From assembly GCA_002457215.1 (NCBI GenBank), contig NTJZ01000004.1:1-64000 (forward strand): 64,000 nucleotides of DNA, in the 5' to 3' direction. This stretch comes from OM182 bacterium MED-G28. Its GTDB lineage: Bacteria > Pseudomonadota > Gammaproteobacteria > Pseudomonadales > Pseudohongiellaceae. Each line of letters starts with the position of its first letter. Positions within the stretch are counted from its first letter, which is position 1. The notes beneath the pieces were generated by a model. It saw nothing but the letters and a program-made list of their open reading frames with translations. It had not been told where the DNA came from and ran no database searches. This document shows positions 44,715 to 54,209 of this stretch, piece by piece. Position numbers and translations under genes: made by a program.

Positions 44715-45749
44715 ATGCCTTTTTTGGATTTACTACCTCAGACAGATCAGTCTTTGCTGCGTTATCGCCGTATTGCATTGATCACCCTGGCATCAGTTTA
44801 TTTTCTTATTTTGGTCGGTGCTAGCGTAAGAGCGTCTGGTGCTGGCATGGGTTGCCCTGATTGGCCTACTTGTTTTGGTCAGTGGATACCGCCAACCAAT
44901 GAAGCGCAGCTCCCCGGAAATTATCAAGAAATCTATGCTGAATTAGGTTATCGCGATACGCAATTTAATGTCGTTAAGACCTGGACTGAATACGCAAATC
45001 GATTAATTGGGGTCACTATAGGTTTTTTAATTTTCCTGACAGCAATATTTTCTTGGCCCCTGCGTAGATTTAACAACTCGATTTTTGTCGCCTCTGTTGC
45101 GGCATTCTTGATGGTTGGATTTCAGGGTTGGTTGGGGTCGAAAGTCGTAAGTTCAAACTTGCAGCCAGGGATGATAACCATTCATATGTTAATGGCCCTC
45201 GCTATCGTGGGTACTCTATTATTTGCTCTAGCCCAAGCAAGAAAAAGTGATATGGCCAAACAGCCTATCATCGGAATTGACTCACGATTTGAGTTGTTTC
45301 TTTACCTTGTTTTAGGAATGACGATACTGCAAGTCGCGATGGGAACTCAAGTGCGAGAAATGACTGATTTTATACGGGAAGCTCAGGGAGAAGAATTGAG
45401 ATCTTCTTGGGTGGAAGCAATGCCGTGGTTCTTTTTTGTGCATCGCTCTTTTTCGGCAGTGGTTTTGGTGGCGAACTTGTGGCTAGCCAGGCTTTTAGTG
45501 AATTCATTGGGCTGGCAGCATATTTTAACGCGTTTGACCTTTGCCATGATTGTTGTCATCGGATTTTCCGTGCTCTCAGGTGCCACTCTAGGTCACCTAG
45601 GAATGCCCGCTTTAGCGCAACCTGCACATCTCCTAGGGGCAGCTCTACTTTTCGGTTTACAATTTATGATCTGGATGAGTTATCGCCATTCTCGAGATAG
45701 TTCACCTGTGGATAGGATCAGATCTTTAAAAAATCAGGTGTCACTTTAA
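44715..45749 (+). CDS. ctaA: Heme A synthase, CtaA/Cox15 family
   Basis: A 344-residue protein with about eight transmembrane helices that oxidises the C-8 methyl of heme O to the formyl of heme A for aa3-type oxidases. Typical features are GASVRASGAGMGCPDWPTCF, with the redox-active cysteine pair C47 and C53, and later His sites in ITIHMLMA, FVHRSFS and AQPAHLLGAA. In the loop where many members have EYxHRLxG the sequence reads EYANRLIG, so the usual histidine is asparagine here. It stands alone, with the cytochrome oxidase genes elsewhere. There is no clear ribosome-binding site. Confidence 0.88.
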   Translation: MPFLDLLPQTDQSLLRYRRIALITLASVYFLILVGASVRASGAGMGCPDWPTCFGQWIPPTNEAQLPGNYQEIYAELGYRDTQFNVVKTWTEYANRLIGVTIGFLIFLTAIFSWPLRRFNNSIFVASVAAFLMVGFQGWLGSKVVSSNLQPGMITIHMLMALAIVGTLLFALAQARKSDMAKQPIIGIDSRFELFLYLVLGMTILQVAMGTQVREMTDFIREAQGEELRSSWVEAMPWFFFVHRSFSAVVLVANLWLARLLVNSLGWQHILTRLTFAMIVVIGFSVLSGATLGHLGMPALAQPAHLLGAALLFGLQFMIWMSYRHSRDSSPVDRIRSLKNQVSL

Positions 45750-46016
45750 GGTTTTCCATAAATATTTAGCACGCTGAGAACCTCATTAGTTGAAATTTTC
45801 TACTTTCAAGGAAAAGTATAACCGTTAATTTATTCTGAATACCTCATCAAAAAATTGGCTTAGGAGCTAAATTGACTGCTGTTTTTTGGTCCTGAAGTGA
45901 TCTTTTTTCATATCAACTACAGCAAAGCTCAATATGTTTGGCTTTACAAATTATTTCTTAATGGGATTCTAATTGCGTGTGCTAGGGTGTAACAAAATAG
46001 ATATAGACAATTGGTT

Positions 46017-46021
46017 GGGGA
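46017..46021 (+). promoter_or_regulatory. Ribosome-binding site that supports an ATT start
   Basis: GGGGA lies six bases before ATT at 46028. The only NTG candidate in this frame (TTG 46073) lies inside the signal peptide and has no such site. Confidence 0.55.
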
Positions 46022-46027
46022 AAGAAA

Positions 46028-48184
46028 ATTAATTCTCAAAGTTTCTTAAAATGGCTTTATCTAATCTCAGGTTTGATATTGGCTGAAGTCGCGCAAGGCC
46101 AAACTGAATCAGAGATAACTAGCTCAGATTCAACTATTACCTATCCTGCAAGTTACTTTATTCAGTTTGCTCCGGTGTCGGTAAGTGACATGTTGGACCG
46201 AATTCCCGGTATCGGCTTGGTATTGGATGGTGCTACCGCGGACTTGGATCGACGTTTTGGTGGAGGTGATCGGGGTCTCGGCGGAAGTTCGCAAATTCTT
46301 ATAGATGGGAAGCGATTGGCGGGAAAGACAAATGAGGCTCGAATACAGCTCAGTCGGTTAGCTGCGGAGGAAGTGGATTATATTGAAATTGTTCGTGGAA
46401 CATCGAGTGAATTAGATGTTCAGAACTCCGGGCAACTAATAAATATTGTGTTGCTGCGAGCTATTTCGCGCAACAGCTACTCTGCTGAGCTCGGCCTGCG
46501 ACATTTTCAAGACGGTACCATCGAACCAGAGGGAACTTTTTCTGTAACTGGCCAACGAGGAAGATTCAACTATTTGATGAGTGCGGATATTGCGCCTGGC
46601 TATCGAGTAGAAGAGTCCCAAGAACTGAGCCTGCATCCAGATCTTAGACTCAATGAGGTTATTAACTTGGAAAGGCAAATTGAGCAAACAAATTATAGCC
46701 TTAATTCAAGCCTCAGTTGGAATTTTGGTGAAAGCGATCGTTTAGCCTTGAATTTGCTTTATAGTCAGAATGACCCGCCAAGTAAACTATTCAGAGAAAT
46801 TACTGATTTTAATGGGGTTAGTCCTGCAACTTCCTATGAACATGAAAGGACTCCTGCTAATTCTGAAAACTGGGAGATCGGGGGCGATTATGAACGTAAC
46901 TTTGACAGTGGCGCCAAGTACAAATTACTTTTTATTGCTAATGATAAAAGTGCGGGCGCCGCTAGAGAGCGTTTTGATTTTCTAAGTCTTGGTGACACTG
47001 AAAATAAGAATTTATTTCTAGATAATAACGGTAGTTATAAGGAAAAAATTGTTCGTACGTCTTATACCTGGAATACAGCGGCAAGCCAGGGTTTGGAATT
47101 GGGTATAGAGGGAGCGCAAACGACACAAGATTCTGCGCTTCGACTTGGTTTGCCCTTAGGAGGGGTCACCTCTGAAGAGTTTGGTGGCTTAACTCCGGTA
47201 AATTTGCCTAATGCTATTTCGACGGTAGAAGAAATACGTTACGAAGGGTTCGCTGTACATAATTGGCGAATTAATTCTCGCATGTCTCTGGAGAGTTCTT
47301 TGGTCGCAGAATATTCTGAAATTGAGCAAAAAGGAGATGTAAATAATAAGAGAGATTTCGATTTTCTAAAACCGAAAGTGGATTTTATTTATGATATCAG
47401 CAATGCATTTCAATTTCGTTTTTCTCTAGAAAAATTCGTGTCGCAATTAAGTTTCGGAGATTTCTCAAGGAATACAAACCAGCAAGATGAGGATAAGGAC
47501 ACTATCGCTGGTAATCCAGAGCTAGAACAGAGACAGAGTTGGCGCTACACAGCAAATTTTGATTACAGATTACCAAACGATGGAGGGGTCTTGAACTCCC
47601 GTTTATTTTATTATGATTTCGATGGTGATATTGGTCGTATTGACGTCTCGAAATCGCTTACGGAGCTGGAATCTGCCAATGGTAATGTGGGTGATGGGAA
47701 GGTGCTAGGCCTCAATCTAGATGCCAGTATTCGTTTAGGGGTATTAGGGCTTCCGCAGGCCCTATTAACAGGTGGAGTACTTTTTCAAAAAGCAGAAATT
47801 AGTGATCCCCTAATTGCAAAGAAACGCAGGGTTGTGCCGTATGATAGAGGCAATATTAGATTAGGCTTTAGACACGATGTGTCTCGCTGGAATCTCAATT
47901 ATGGCTTTAACTATCGTGATGGTATTGACGGTAACCGTCCATTCTGGGATATAGATAATGTGTTGTTCATCGGCTCGCCTAGTAATCTTATGGTATTCGT
48001 GGAGAAAGCTGGTTGGCGTGGCCTTACATTTCGATTTGAAGCAATTAATGCATTAGACCATGTTCGGAAACAAGAGCGCCGCCGATTTAATGGGTATCTA
48101 CGGGATGAATTATTAAGTGAGATCGAGAGATTTTACGTAACAGATGGAATCAGGTATACCTTTAAAGTAAGAGCAACATTTTAG
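46028..48184 (+). CDS. TonB-dependent receptor, probably starting at ATT
   Basis: A 718-residue outer-membrane receptor. From ATT at 46028 the frame encodes a complete signal peptide (MNSQSFLKWLYLISGLILAE, then AQG); the next usable start, TTG at 46073, would truncate it. The plug domain includes VSDMLDRIPGIGLVLDG and GGSSQILIDGKRLAGK, and the rest is an outer-membrane barrel with many aromatic strands. The protein ends in FKVRATF, the terminal phenylalanine expected of barrel proteins. The ligand is unknown. It ends six bases before the reductase gene at 48191, so the two are probably co-transcribed. Confidence 0.82.
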   Translation: MNSQSFLKWLYLISGLILAEVAQGQTESEITSSDSTITYPASYFIQFAPVSVSDMLDRIPGIGLVLDGATADLDRRFGGGDRGLGGSSQILIDGKRLAGKTNEARIQLSRLAAEEVDYIEIVRGTSSELDVQNSGQLINIVLLRAISRNSYSAELGLRHFQDGTIEPEGTFSVTGQRGRFNYLMSADIAPGYRVEESQELSLHPDLRLNEVINLERQIEQTNYSLNSSLSWNFGESDRLALNLLYSQNDPPSKLFREITDFNGVSPATSYEHERTPANSENWEIGGDYERNFDSGAKYKLLFIANDKSAGAARERFDFLSLGDTENKNLFLDNNGSYKEKIVRTSYTWNTAASQGLELGIEGAQTTQDSALRLGLPLGGVTSEEFGGLTPVNLPNAISTVEEIRYEGFAVHNWRINSRMSLESSLVAEYSEIEQKGDVNNKRDFDFLKPKVDFIYDISNAFQFRFSLEKFVSQLSFGDFSRNTNQQDEDKDTIAGNPELEQRQSWRYTANFDYRLPNDGGVLNSRLFYYDFDGDIGRIDVSKSLTELESANGNVGDGKVLGLNLDASIRLGVLGLPQALLTGGVLFQKAEISDPLIAKKRRVVPYDRGNIRLGFRHDVSRWNLNYGFNYRDGIDGNRPFWDIDNVLFIGSPSNLMVFVEKAGWRGLTFRFEAINALDHVRKQERRRFNGYLRDELLSEIERFYVTDGIRYTFKVRATF

Positions 48185-48190
48185 CCTATT

Positions 48191-49459
48191 ATGACAAACA
48201 AAAAATTCGATCTGGTTATATTTGGAGCTACTAGCTTTGCTGGGAAAATAGTATGCGAGTACTTGATTGGTGAGCATCTCGAACCAAATCTTAGTTGGGC
48301 TATGGCGGCGCGATCGGAGTCAAAACTGCAAGCTTTTCGGTTAGAGTTGGGAGAAAAAGCTAGCGACATTCCCCTGATTATTGCTGATTCATTTGATGAG
48401 CCCGCGCTTATAGAATTATGCAGACAAACTCATGTTGTTATATCTACGGTTGGTCCTTTTGCACTTTATGGCGACATGCTAGTCAAAACCTGTGCCGAAA
48501 ACGGAACTGATTATTGTGATTTAACCGGAGAGACACAATGGGTGCGTAGAATGTTTTTAGCCTATGGCGATGCTGCGAAGTCTTCGGGTGCGCGCCTAGT
48601 GAATTGCTGTGGATTTGACTCAATCCCATCAGACCTAGGTGTCAAATTCTTGCAGCAACAAGCACAGCTTAATTTCCATAATTACTGCGATAAAGTGCGG
48701 ATGCGAGTCAAGGCGGTGAAAGGGGGTGCATCGGGCGGCACTATCGCGAGTGCGATTAATATATTTAAAGAAGCGGCGGCAAATTCAGATCTTCGAGCAG
48801 AGCTGCGGGACTTTTATTCGCTTTGTCCTGAGAGGCATAGAAATAAGGCGGCGCAGAGAAATGTACATTTGGAATATGACGCCGATTTTAAGTCCTGGGT
48901 TGGTCCTTTTATAATGGCAGGAGTCAATACGCGAGTGGTTCTGCGTAGCAATGCGCTAAATGAGACCCCCTATGCTGAACAGTTCTATTACGACGAGGGA
49001 ACTTTAACCGGCGATGGGGTCGCTGGGGAGAAGAAAGCCAAACGTAGCGCTAGATTCTCAAGGGTGGGTCCGATGCTTTTAGGAATTCCGCCAATTCGGG
49101 CAATTATTACGCGATTTTTTCTGCCCAAGCCTGGTCAAGGTCCGTCGACAGAAGAACAAGAGGCAGGCTTTTGGGATTTACGCTTCATGGGTACATCTGT
49201 TAAGGGTGATAAAATATGGGTAAAGGTTACCGGTGATCGCGATCCAGGTTATGGTTCTAGTGCAAAAATGTTGGCACAAGCAGGTATTAGTCTTCGAAGA
49301 GATGTAGATAAGAGTGACTGCGAAGGTGGCTTCTGGACGCCAGCTGCAATTTTTGGCGATAGATTTATTGAAAGATTACAAGCTTATGCTGGTTTCACTT
49401 TTAAACTGGAATCAATCGAGCCAGCATCGCTTGCTCATATAGAAAGCTCAATAGAATAA
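48191..49459 (+). CDS. Saccharopine dehydrogenase-like / trans-acting enoyl reductase family protein
   Basis: A 422-residue protein with an N-terminal Rossmann fold (VIFGATSFAGKIVCEYL), followed by LGEKASDIPLIIADSFDE and the VVISTVGPFALYGDMLV strand. The Sacchrp_dh_NADP region and a C-terminal part with GYGSSAKMLAQAG fit the family that includes mycobacterial enoyl reductases and eukaryotic SCCPDH. Its substrate is unknown. It lies directly after the TonB-dependent receptor and is convergent with the porin gene at 49472. Confidence 0.85.
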   Translation: MTNKKFDLVIFGATSFAGKIVCEYLIGEHLEPNLSWAMAARSESKLQAFRLELGEKASDIPLIIADSFDEPALIELCRQTHVVISTVGPFALYGDMLVKTCAENGTDYCDLTGETQWVRRMFLAYGDAAKSSGARLVNCCGFDSIPSDLGVKFLQQQAQLNFHNYCDKVRMRVKAVKGGASGGTIASAINIFKEAAANSDLRAELRDFYSLCPERHRNKAAQRNVHLEYDADFKSWVGPFIMAGVNTRVVLRSNALNETPYAEQFYYDEGTLTGDGVAGEKKAKRSARFSRVGPMLLGIPPIRAIITRFFLPKPGQGPSTEEQEAGFWDLRFMGTSVKGDKIWVKVTGDRDPGYGSSAKMLAQAGISLRRDVDKSDCEGGFWTPAAIFGDRFIERLQAYAGFTFKLESIEPASLAHIESSIE

Positions 49460-49471
49460 GACTATTTTTTA

Positions 49472-50845
49472 TCAAAAAGTAAAGGTGGCGCTAGTATAAA
49501 AATATTTCGGTTCTTTATTGCTTAGATTCTTAGAATCTAAATAAACGCCCCCAGTTTCTATGCGGAAGTTACCAGGTATTACATCCCATCTTAGTCTGAG
49601 TTGGAGGTGCTGCCCCAGATAACGTCCGCTTTGTCCGCTTCTGTCTCTTAGTCCCGTTCTGCCCCAACTGTCTCGTGCATCGGCCAGCCACCAGTGCCGA
49701 TAAGACGCCATTAAACTTACATCGGGTGAGAAATCTGCGAATAACCTGATACCTGGCGTTAGAATATTACTGCGGTTAAACGGATCATAGAGCCCAACAA
49801 CGGCAAATTCGAATGTAGTAGGTCCAAACAATGAATCAAATCTCTCGGTATCCTGATCGAAGGGGTCGTTGTCTCCACTGGCATAGTCAATTTCAATTTG
49901 CAGTCGTAAGTTTGACGGCACATCGAAGGTATAGCCAAGCATCAGATACTGAAAATAAGCGCGATGGTCTAAATTGGTAGTATCGGTGGCAGCGGCTGAT
50001 CCCCGACGTTCTCCAGTTTGAAAAATTGTTTCGATTTCGAATTCAAACTCGCCCGCACGGGGTGGTTTGCGGAGTCTGAACCCCATTGAATCAAATTTTT
50101 TGTTGCGAGTTCTTACTTTGCTAGTGTCTTTTTCTTTTATTGAGTAGTAAAAGGCTTCGGTGGTAAAGGCGTCAAATAAATTGGGGAACGATGTATGAAA
50201 TCCATAAAATTGTTGTGCGTCGCTGGATTCATCAGACTCAATTTCGTTATCTAATAAATTGGCAAAATCCCCGGGTAAGCGACGTACGACCTGAGTAGCC
50301 ATAAATCGTGTGTGAACGCCGTTGTCACCATCATGGTGAACGACTAGTCCGTCAAAAGCATTAATGGTATTTCGAAATCTATTTCTAGCCATTAGCCTTC
50401 GACTTCCCCAATCTTCAGAGAATCGACCTAACCTTGCCCAAGTATTTTGTTGGGTGCCAAATCTATAGCCGACATTTGCTTGTAAAAAATCGGCTGCGTT
50501 AACAGTTCGTGATTTGAGAATACTGTCTTTGTCTGCCAATTCTTGACGAATGTCGGCAAATTCGATTTGAGAGGTAAAACTCCCTTTGCTGTATTGGGCG
50601 TTAAGCAAAGTGCGAATTGCAAGTACCTGATCATTTTTACTTGCACCGAGTTGCACATTATCGGCAATGTTTTCAAAACGCGTCCGTTGGACTATGCCAA
50701 AACTAAATCCGTCATCTAAGTTTATTGCATCGTTGATTCGCCAAGGATTTTCTGCGGCAAACAGAAAAGAGCTAGAAAATAATAAGAACGAGAGAAGCAG
50801 TAGAGCGACAGTAGTGTCAATCTTTCTTTTGCCCAACGAACTCAT
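49472..50845 (-). CDS. Alginate-export-type outer membrane protein
   Basis: A 457-residue barrel protein of the Alginate_exp family (PF13372). It has a GAGGAGG ribosome-binding site, a signal peptide ending FAAE and a C-terminal phenylalanine (TSATFTF). Typical segments are FGIVQRTRFENI, RTLLNAQYSKGSFTSQIEFAD, RLGRFSEDWGSRRLMARNRF and YLGQHLQLRLRWDV. In Pseudomonas AlgE moves alginate; here no polysaccharide genes are adjacent, and the family also contains porins for other substrates. It is monocistronic and convergent with the reductase gene. Confidence 0.87.
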   Translation of the reverse strand: MSSLGKRKIDTTVALLLLSFLLFSSSFLFAAENPWRINDAINLDDGFSFGIVQRTRFENIADNVQLGASKNDQVLAIRTLLNAQYSKGSFTSQIEFADIRQELADKDSILKSRTVNAADFLQANVGYRFGTQQNTWARLGRFSEDWGSRRLMARNRFRNTINAFDGLVVHHDGDNGVHTRFMATQVVRRLPGDFANLLDNEIESDESSDAQQFYGFHTSFPNLFDAFTTEAFYYSIKEKDTSKVRTRNKKFDSMGFRLRKPPRAGEFEFEIETIFQTGERRGSAAATDTTNLDHRAYFQYLMLGYTFDVPSNLRLQIEIDYASGDNDPFDQDTERFDSLFGPTTFEFAVVGLYDPFNRSNILTPGIRLFADFSPDVSLMASYRHWWLADARDSWGRTGLRDRSGQSGRYLGQHLQLRLRWDVIPGNFRIETGGVYLDSKNLSNKEPKYFYTSATFTF

Positions 50846-51307
50846 TTAATTGCCTCCTCGTTTGTCATGAAGGTACCTTGGCGCTGATTTATAGCATTAA
50901 ATACCCAAATGCAGAAATCTTGCATTGCAGTGGCAGTTACTCATAAAAGGCATGGAAAGGCATCAATTCGCTTGGTTACTATAATTAATAATAAAAGCCA
51001 TATAAAACAATAAAATAGAGGCATAACATAGAATTATAAATCTTTGGGTATGTTAGAAATATTCTTAAAATAAAAGCCAGTTTGATTAGGGCTGTTAAAA
51101 ACTGCAATGCTGAGAAGAAGTATTTGATCGACTTAAAAGTGTGCTCATAAACTTGTTGTGCAGGGCGGCTATTAATTAAACTCTCCCTTATATAGGATCT
51201 TTCTTCTCCGTTCGTCTAAATTCGGACAGGGTCTGTCATTTTTGTATTTTCAAAGTTGATCTAGTATGGTCGCCAAAGATTTTTGATTTAATTCAGAGAA
51301 GCAGCAC
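50846..51307. other. AT-rich intergenic region
   Basis: This divergent gap of 462 bases lies between the alginate-export and AraC genes. It is AT-rich and shows no conserved open frame, RNA or strong promoter; only the GAGGAGG site beside the porin gene is clear. Confidence 0.5.
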
Positions 51308-52399
51308 GTGCCAAATCCACTTCTGTTATTCACCGCTCAAATCGTAGCTATTTTCTCCGTTCTTCTTCTGGCCGCGGGGTACATCAAAACTGAACCCAGA
51401 GCCAGCAGTGCCCGGGTTTTTGCACTAATGGCTGTATTTGTGATCCTCTATTTGCTCAATGGAATGACAGCAGATCATATTGACCCCCAATTCCAAATAG
51501 ATCTTAGCCGGTGGCAGTTAATTATAGATATTGGAACCAGCGCCGTTTCTGGTTTCTTTATGGTCTATTGCTTCCTTATTTTTCAGGAAGGCGAAAAATT
51601 TCCTATTACGCTTAGCGTAGCGTTTGCTTTTCAGATGCTTCTCGAAATTATTTTGGAAATAATCAATTTATCCCGTGCCACTGCTGAACTTGGCGACATC
51701 TTTAATTTACTAAGTATCAGCATGGATATATTGCAACTACTTTTTGTCTGCTTCGCTATCTATTGGACGATCAAAGGCTGGCGAGCAGATTTGGTTGCTG
51801 ATCGACGTATTCTTCGCTGGTTTATTATCAGTGTTCAAGGGACGTTAATTTTCGCGGTGGTGTTTGCAGAAAATTTTCTGCTTGTAGGCGGGTACAACAG
51901 TAATCCGAATGTGCAGGCGCTAATTGTATTTGCGATCGCATTGCTCACTTTTGGTATGCTTTTAGTCGCACTTCGCTTTGATTTTGTCTCTCTTAGCCAT
52001 GTTATTCGAAAAGTGGCAGAATTAGCTGAGAAGCCCGAAACTGAAGGAATGGTTACATTTGATGTTGATAGCTTTGATGAAGCTTTCAATGGCGGCCTGC
52101 TCTATCGTGAGGCCGGGCTTACGATATCGATGCTTGCCAAAAAGCTTAAAATACCAGAGTACCGCGTGAGGGCGTTTATCCAAAAAGAATTAGGATTCCG
52201 GAACTTCAATGCAATGCTCCATCAATATAGGATTAGAGATGCTGGTAATATGCTTTCTGATGCTCAGAATCTTAATGTCCCAGTATTAACTATTGCTCTT
52301 TCTGTTGGATATCAATCAATTACACCTTTCAATAATGCATTTCGAGAGATTAAAGGAGTAACCCCATCTGAATATCGGAAGAAAAATCAGCCGGCTTAG
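51308..52399 (+). CDS. AraC-family regulator with membrane-spanning N-terminus
   Basis: A 363-residue protein starting at GTG 51308 (AGAGAAG upstream). The N-terminal 230 residues hold about seven hydrophobic helices with no known sensor domain, and residues about 260-360 form an AraC-type double helix-turn-helix (LTISMLAKKLKIPEYRVRAF..LSVGYQSITPFNNAFREIKGVTPSEYR). Membrane-embedded AraC proteins of this kind usually sense an extracellular or envelope signal. Possible targets are the adjacent alginate-export gene (divergent) or the DUF6644 cluster downstream. Confidence 0.83.
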   Translation: MPNPLLLFTAQIVAIFSVLLLAAGYIKTEPRASSARVFALMAVFVILYLLNGMTADHIDPQFQIDLSRWQLIIDIGTSAVSGFFMVYCFLIFQEGEKFPITLSVAFAFQMLLEIILEIINLSRATAELGDIFNLLSISMDILQLLFVCFAIYWTIKGWRADLVADRRILRWFIISVQGTLIFAVVFAENFLLVGGYNSNPNVQALIVFAIALLTFGMLLVALRFDFVSLSHVIRKVAELAEKPETEGMVTFDVDSFDEAFNGGLLYREAGLTISMLAKKLKIPEYRVRAFIQKELGFRNFNAMLHQYRIRDAGNMLSDAQNLNVPVLTIALSVGYQSITPFNNAFREIKGVTPSEYRKKNQPA

Positions 52400-52776
52400 T
52401 TTGTACTTCTCGAATGCTATTCAAACCCAAAAAACGTTACAAAGAACCACAGGGATTTGTAGATTTTAGACAATTCCTTAGTTATTCTTGCGCTGGCTGC
52501 TTTCTTCAGAATTGAATGAGAGTGGTATTAAAACTAATCTCGTTGTACAAAAGAAAACAAAAAGTCAAAGAAACAGAACGTATCGGCGAAAAGCGAAGGT
52601 TACTTTGAGCGAATTTGATATCTCGGCTTATCGTTTGTTTTTAACGTTAGAAAGCGCTAACTGAAAGATCATTTTCGTAATAGCCTTCGCCAATAGGCGA
52701 GAGAATCGAGATTTAGCCGATAAGGTAGAAGTTGAAGTTTTAAAGTTAAATCTATAAAGCGGTGGAGGTTCATTTA
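52400..52776. other. Intergenic region before the DUF6644 cluster
   Basis: A gap of 377 bases between the AraC gene and the DUF6644 operon. It holds a small hairpin (TCGCC..GGCGA near 52692) and a GTTAG/CTAAC inverted repeat near 52646, either of which could be an operator. No gene is seen. Confidence 0.35.
52764..52768 (+). promoter_or_regulatory. Ribosome-binding site that sets a GTG start
   Basis: GGAGG lies eight bases before GTG at 52777. An in-frame GTG at 52762 overlaps the site and is therefore less likely. Confidence 0.7.
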
Positions 52777-53346
52777 GTGAGCGAACTTATTTATAACTTT
52801 GCAGTTTGGGTAGACGATACCCCTTGGAGTGCAATGCTGCATGAGTCTTACTATATGTATAATTGGGTGGAGTCCACTCATGTGCTCACCCTGATGATCA
52901 GTTTGGGTATGCTTTTTCTGATTGACTTGAGGATGCTTGGGTGGGCATTCCCCGACGTCCCTGCCTCGAAGATTGCAGACCGTTTGAATATTCCAATGAT
53001 GGTTGGATTTACGGTGATGTTCATCACAGGAATTTTATTATTCTATGCAGTTCCTGTGCGTTCAGTTCAAAGTGTCTGGTTCCGCATCAAGATGGTGCTA
53101 TTAGTCGGGTGTGCTATCAATGCTTATTTATTCCATAAAAGAATGAATGAATCGGTTTCCAGCTGGGATAACGAGGCAAAAGCGCCCCAGCGAATTAGAA
53201 ATGGTGCAATGTTATCCCTGGGATTCTGGACAGTTGTTGTTATTTGTGGACGTTTTATCGCCTATGATTGGTTTGACTGCGACTACCCTCAGTCTGCTTT
53301 TATTGAGTTCGTTGCTGGTTGTGTTGACGGACAAACGAGATTTTAA
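52777..53346 (+). CDS. DUF6644-like membrane protein
   Basis: A 189-residue protein with about four to five transmembrane helices. Characteristic stretches are WVESTHVLTLMISLGMLFLIDLRMLGWAFPD and KMVLLVGCAINAYLFHKRM, so H35 and H120 sit in helices. The two histidines resemble a possible heme b pair, which is inference. It is paralogous in layout to the next gene, 45 bases downstream, and both are followed by a 54-residue membrane protein. No biochemical function is known for the family. Confidence 0.75.
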   Translation: MSELIYNFAVWVDDTPWSAMLHESYYMYNWVESTHVLTLMISLGMLFLIDLRMLGWAFPDVPASKIADRLNIPMMVGFTVMFITGILLFYAVPVRSVQSVWFRIKMVLLVGCAINAYLFHKRMNESVSSWDNEAKAPQRIRNGAMLSLGFWTVVVICGRFIAYDWFDCDYPQSAFIEFVAGCVDGQTRF

Positions 53347-53391
53347 TTAGATAAAGGTTTCATCTTAACTTATACAGTAGGAGTTAACCGG

Positions 53392-53976
53392 ATGCCCACT
53401 TCAATATTGGGACCCTATTTTAGAACAATAGTAACAGTATCGGTTATTGCGGCAGCACTGGTATTTTCTTTTACCTATGCCCGAAATGGCGTGTATGTTG
53501 AAATACAGCCATTGTTTGAATGGATGGAAACAACCTGGTTCGGTTATGTAGGCAAGACTTGGGGCGCTGCATTTGCAACTATTCAGGCTGGTCATCTAAT
53601 CGGCTTAGCAGTGTTGGGGGGTTGTGTGCTCGTCAGCGATGGCAGGTTATTAGGGGTGGTGTTGACAGATGTGCCCCATAGAATTGTTGTCGATCGTGCT
53701 GATGCGGTATTTCGTTGGGCGCTCGCTACGCTGCTTGTAACAGGAGTTTTTATGGCCTGCGGTGTAGCAATGAAGATATATTATCTGCCGGTTTATTGGT
53801 ACAAAATGCTCGGTTTAGCTTGTGGTATTTTGTTTCACTATTATGTTCGTCGGCCACTAGTAGCGCATGAGTTGGGTGCAATTAATCCAATAGTTTTAAA
53901 GATGACTGCGATAGCTTCAATCTTAGTTTGGTTTTTAGTAGCAGCGACTGGTCGCTGGATCGGATTTAGTGGGTAA
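53392..53976 (+). CDS. DUF6644-like membrane protein, second copy
   Basis: A 194-residue protein with an AGGAG site upstream and about five helices. It shares with the preceding gene an N-terminal E-W helix, a histidine in QAGHLIGLAVLGGCVLVSDGRLLG (H68), a WP/KMLGLACG segment and FHYYVRRPL (H149). The histidine spacing (81 residues) is close to that of its neighbour (85). The two may form a heterodimer in the inner membrane. The role is unknown. Confidence 0.74.
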   Translation: MPTSILGPYFRTIVTVSVIAAALVFSFTYARNGVYVEIQPLFEWMETTWFGYVGKTWGAAFATIQAGHLIGLAVLGGCVLVSDGRLLGVVLTDVPHRIVVDRADAVFRWALATLLVTGVFMACGVAMKIYYLPVYWYKMLGLACGILFHYYVRRPLVAHELGAINPIVLKMTAIASILVWFLVAATGRWIGFSG

Positions 53977-53990
53977 AGCAGGAGAAAGTA

Positions 53991-54155
53991 ATGAACGAAG
54001 AAAATCAGAGCTTAACAGATGGTCAAAATACAGGGCTTAAGGATGCTCAAACCTCCGCGTTAGTAGCTGCATCTGCCATTATTATTTTTTCTGCTTTTTA
54101 TTGGTTTGCGCAGATTCAGTCAGTGCGAGAACTGCTCGAGCTGGCTTATGGCTAA
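53991..54155 (+). CDS. Small 54-residue membrane protein of the DUF6644 operon
   Basis: A 54-codon frame with an AGGAG site just before the ATG, 14 bases after the second DUF6644-like gene. The soluble acidic N-terminus (MNEENQSLTDGQNTG) is followed by a single helix at about 21-40 (TSALVAASAIIIFSAFYWFA) and a short tail. Close spacing, the good ribosome-binding site and the terminator directly downstream make it a real third member of the operon. Its role may be to stabilise the membrane pair. Confidence 0.75.
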   Translation: MNEENQSLTDGQNTGLKDAQTSALVAASAIIIFSAFYWFAQIQSVRELLELAYG

Positions 54156-54171
54156 ATAAAGTTTGTAATAA

Positions 54172-54198
54172 AAAAGGCTGGCATACGCCAGCCTTTTT
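54172..54198. terminator. Bidirectional terminator after the DUF6644 operon
   Basis: An eleven-base perfect stem (54172-54182 with 54187-54197) with a four-base loop, A run on the left and T run on the right, so it can stop both the DUF6644 operon and the convergent NIPSNAP gene. Confidence 0.9.
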
Positions 54199-54209
54199 TC
54201 GATAGAGCG

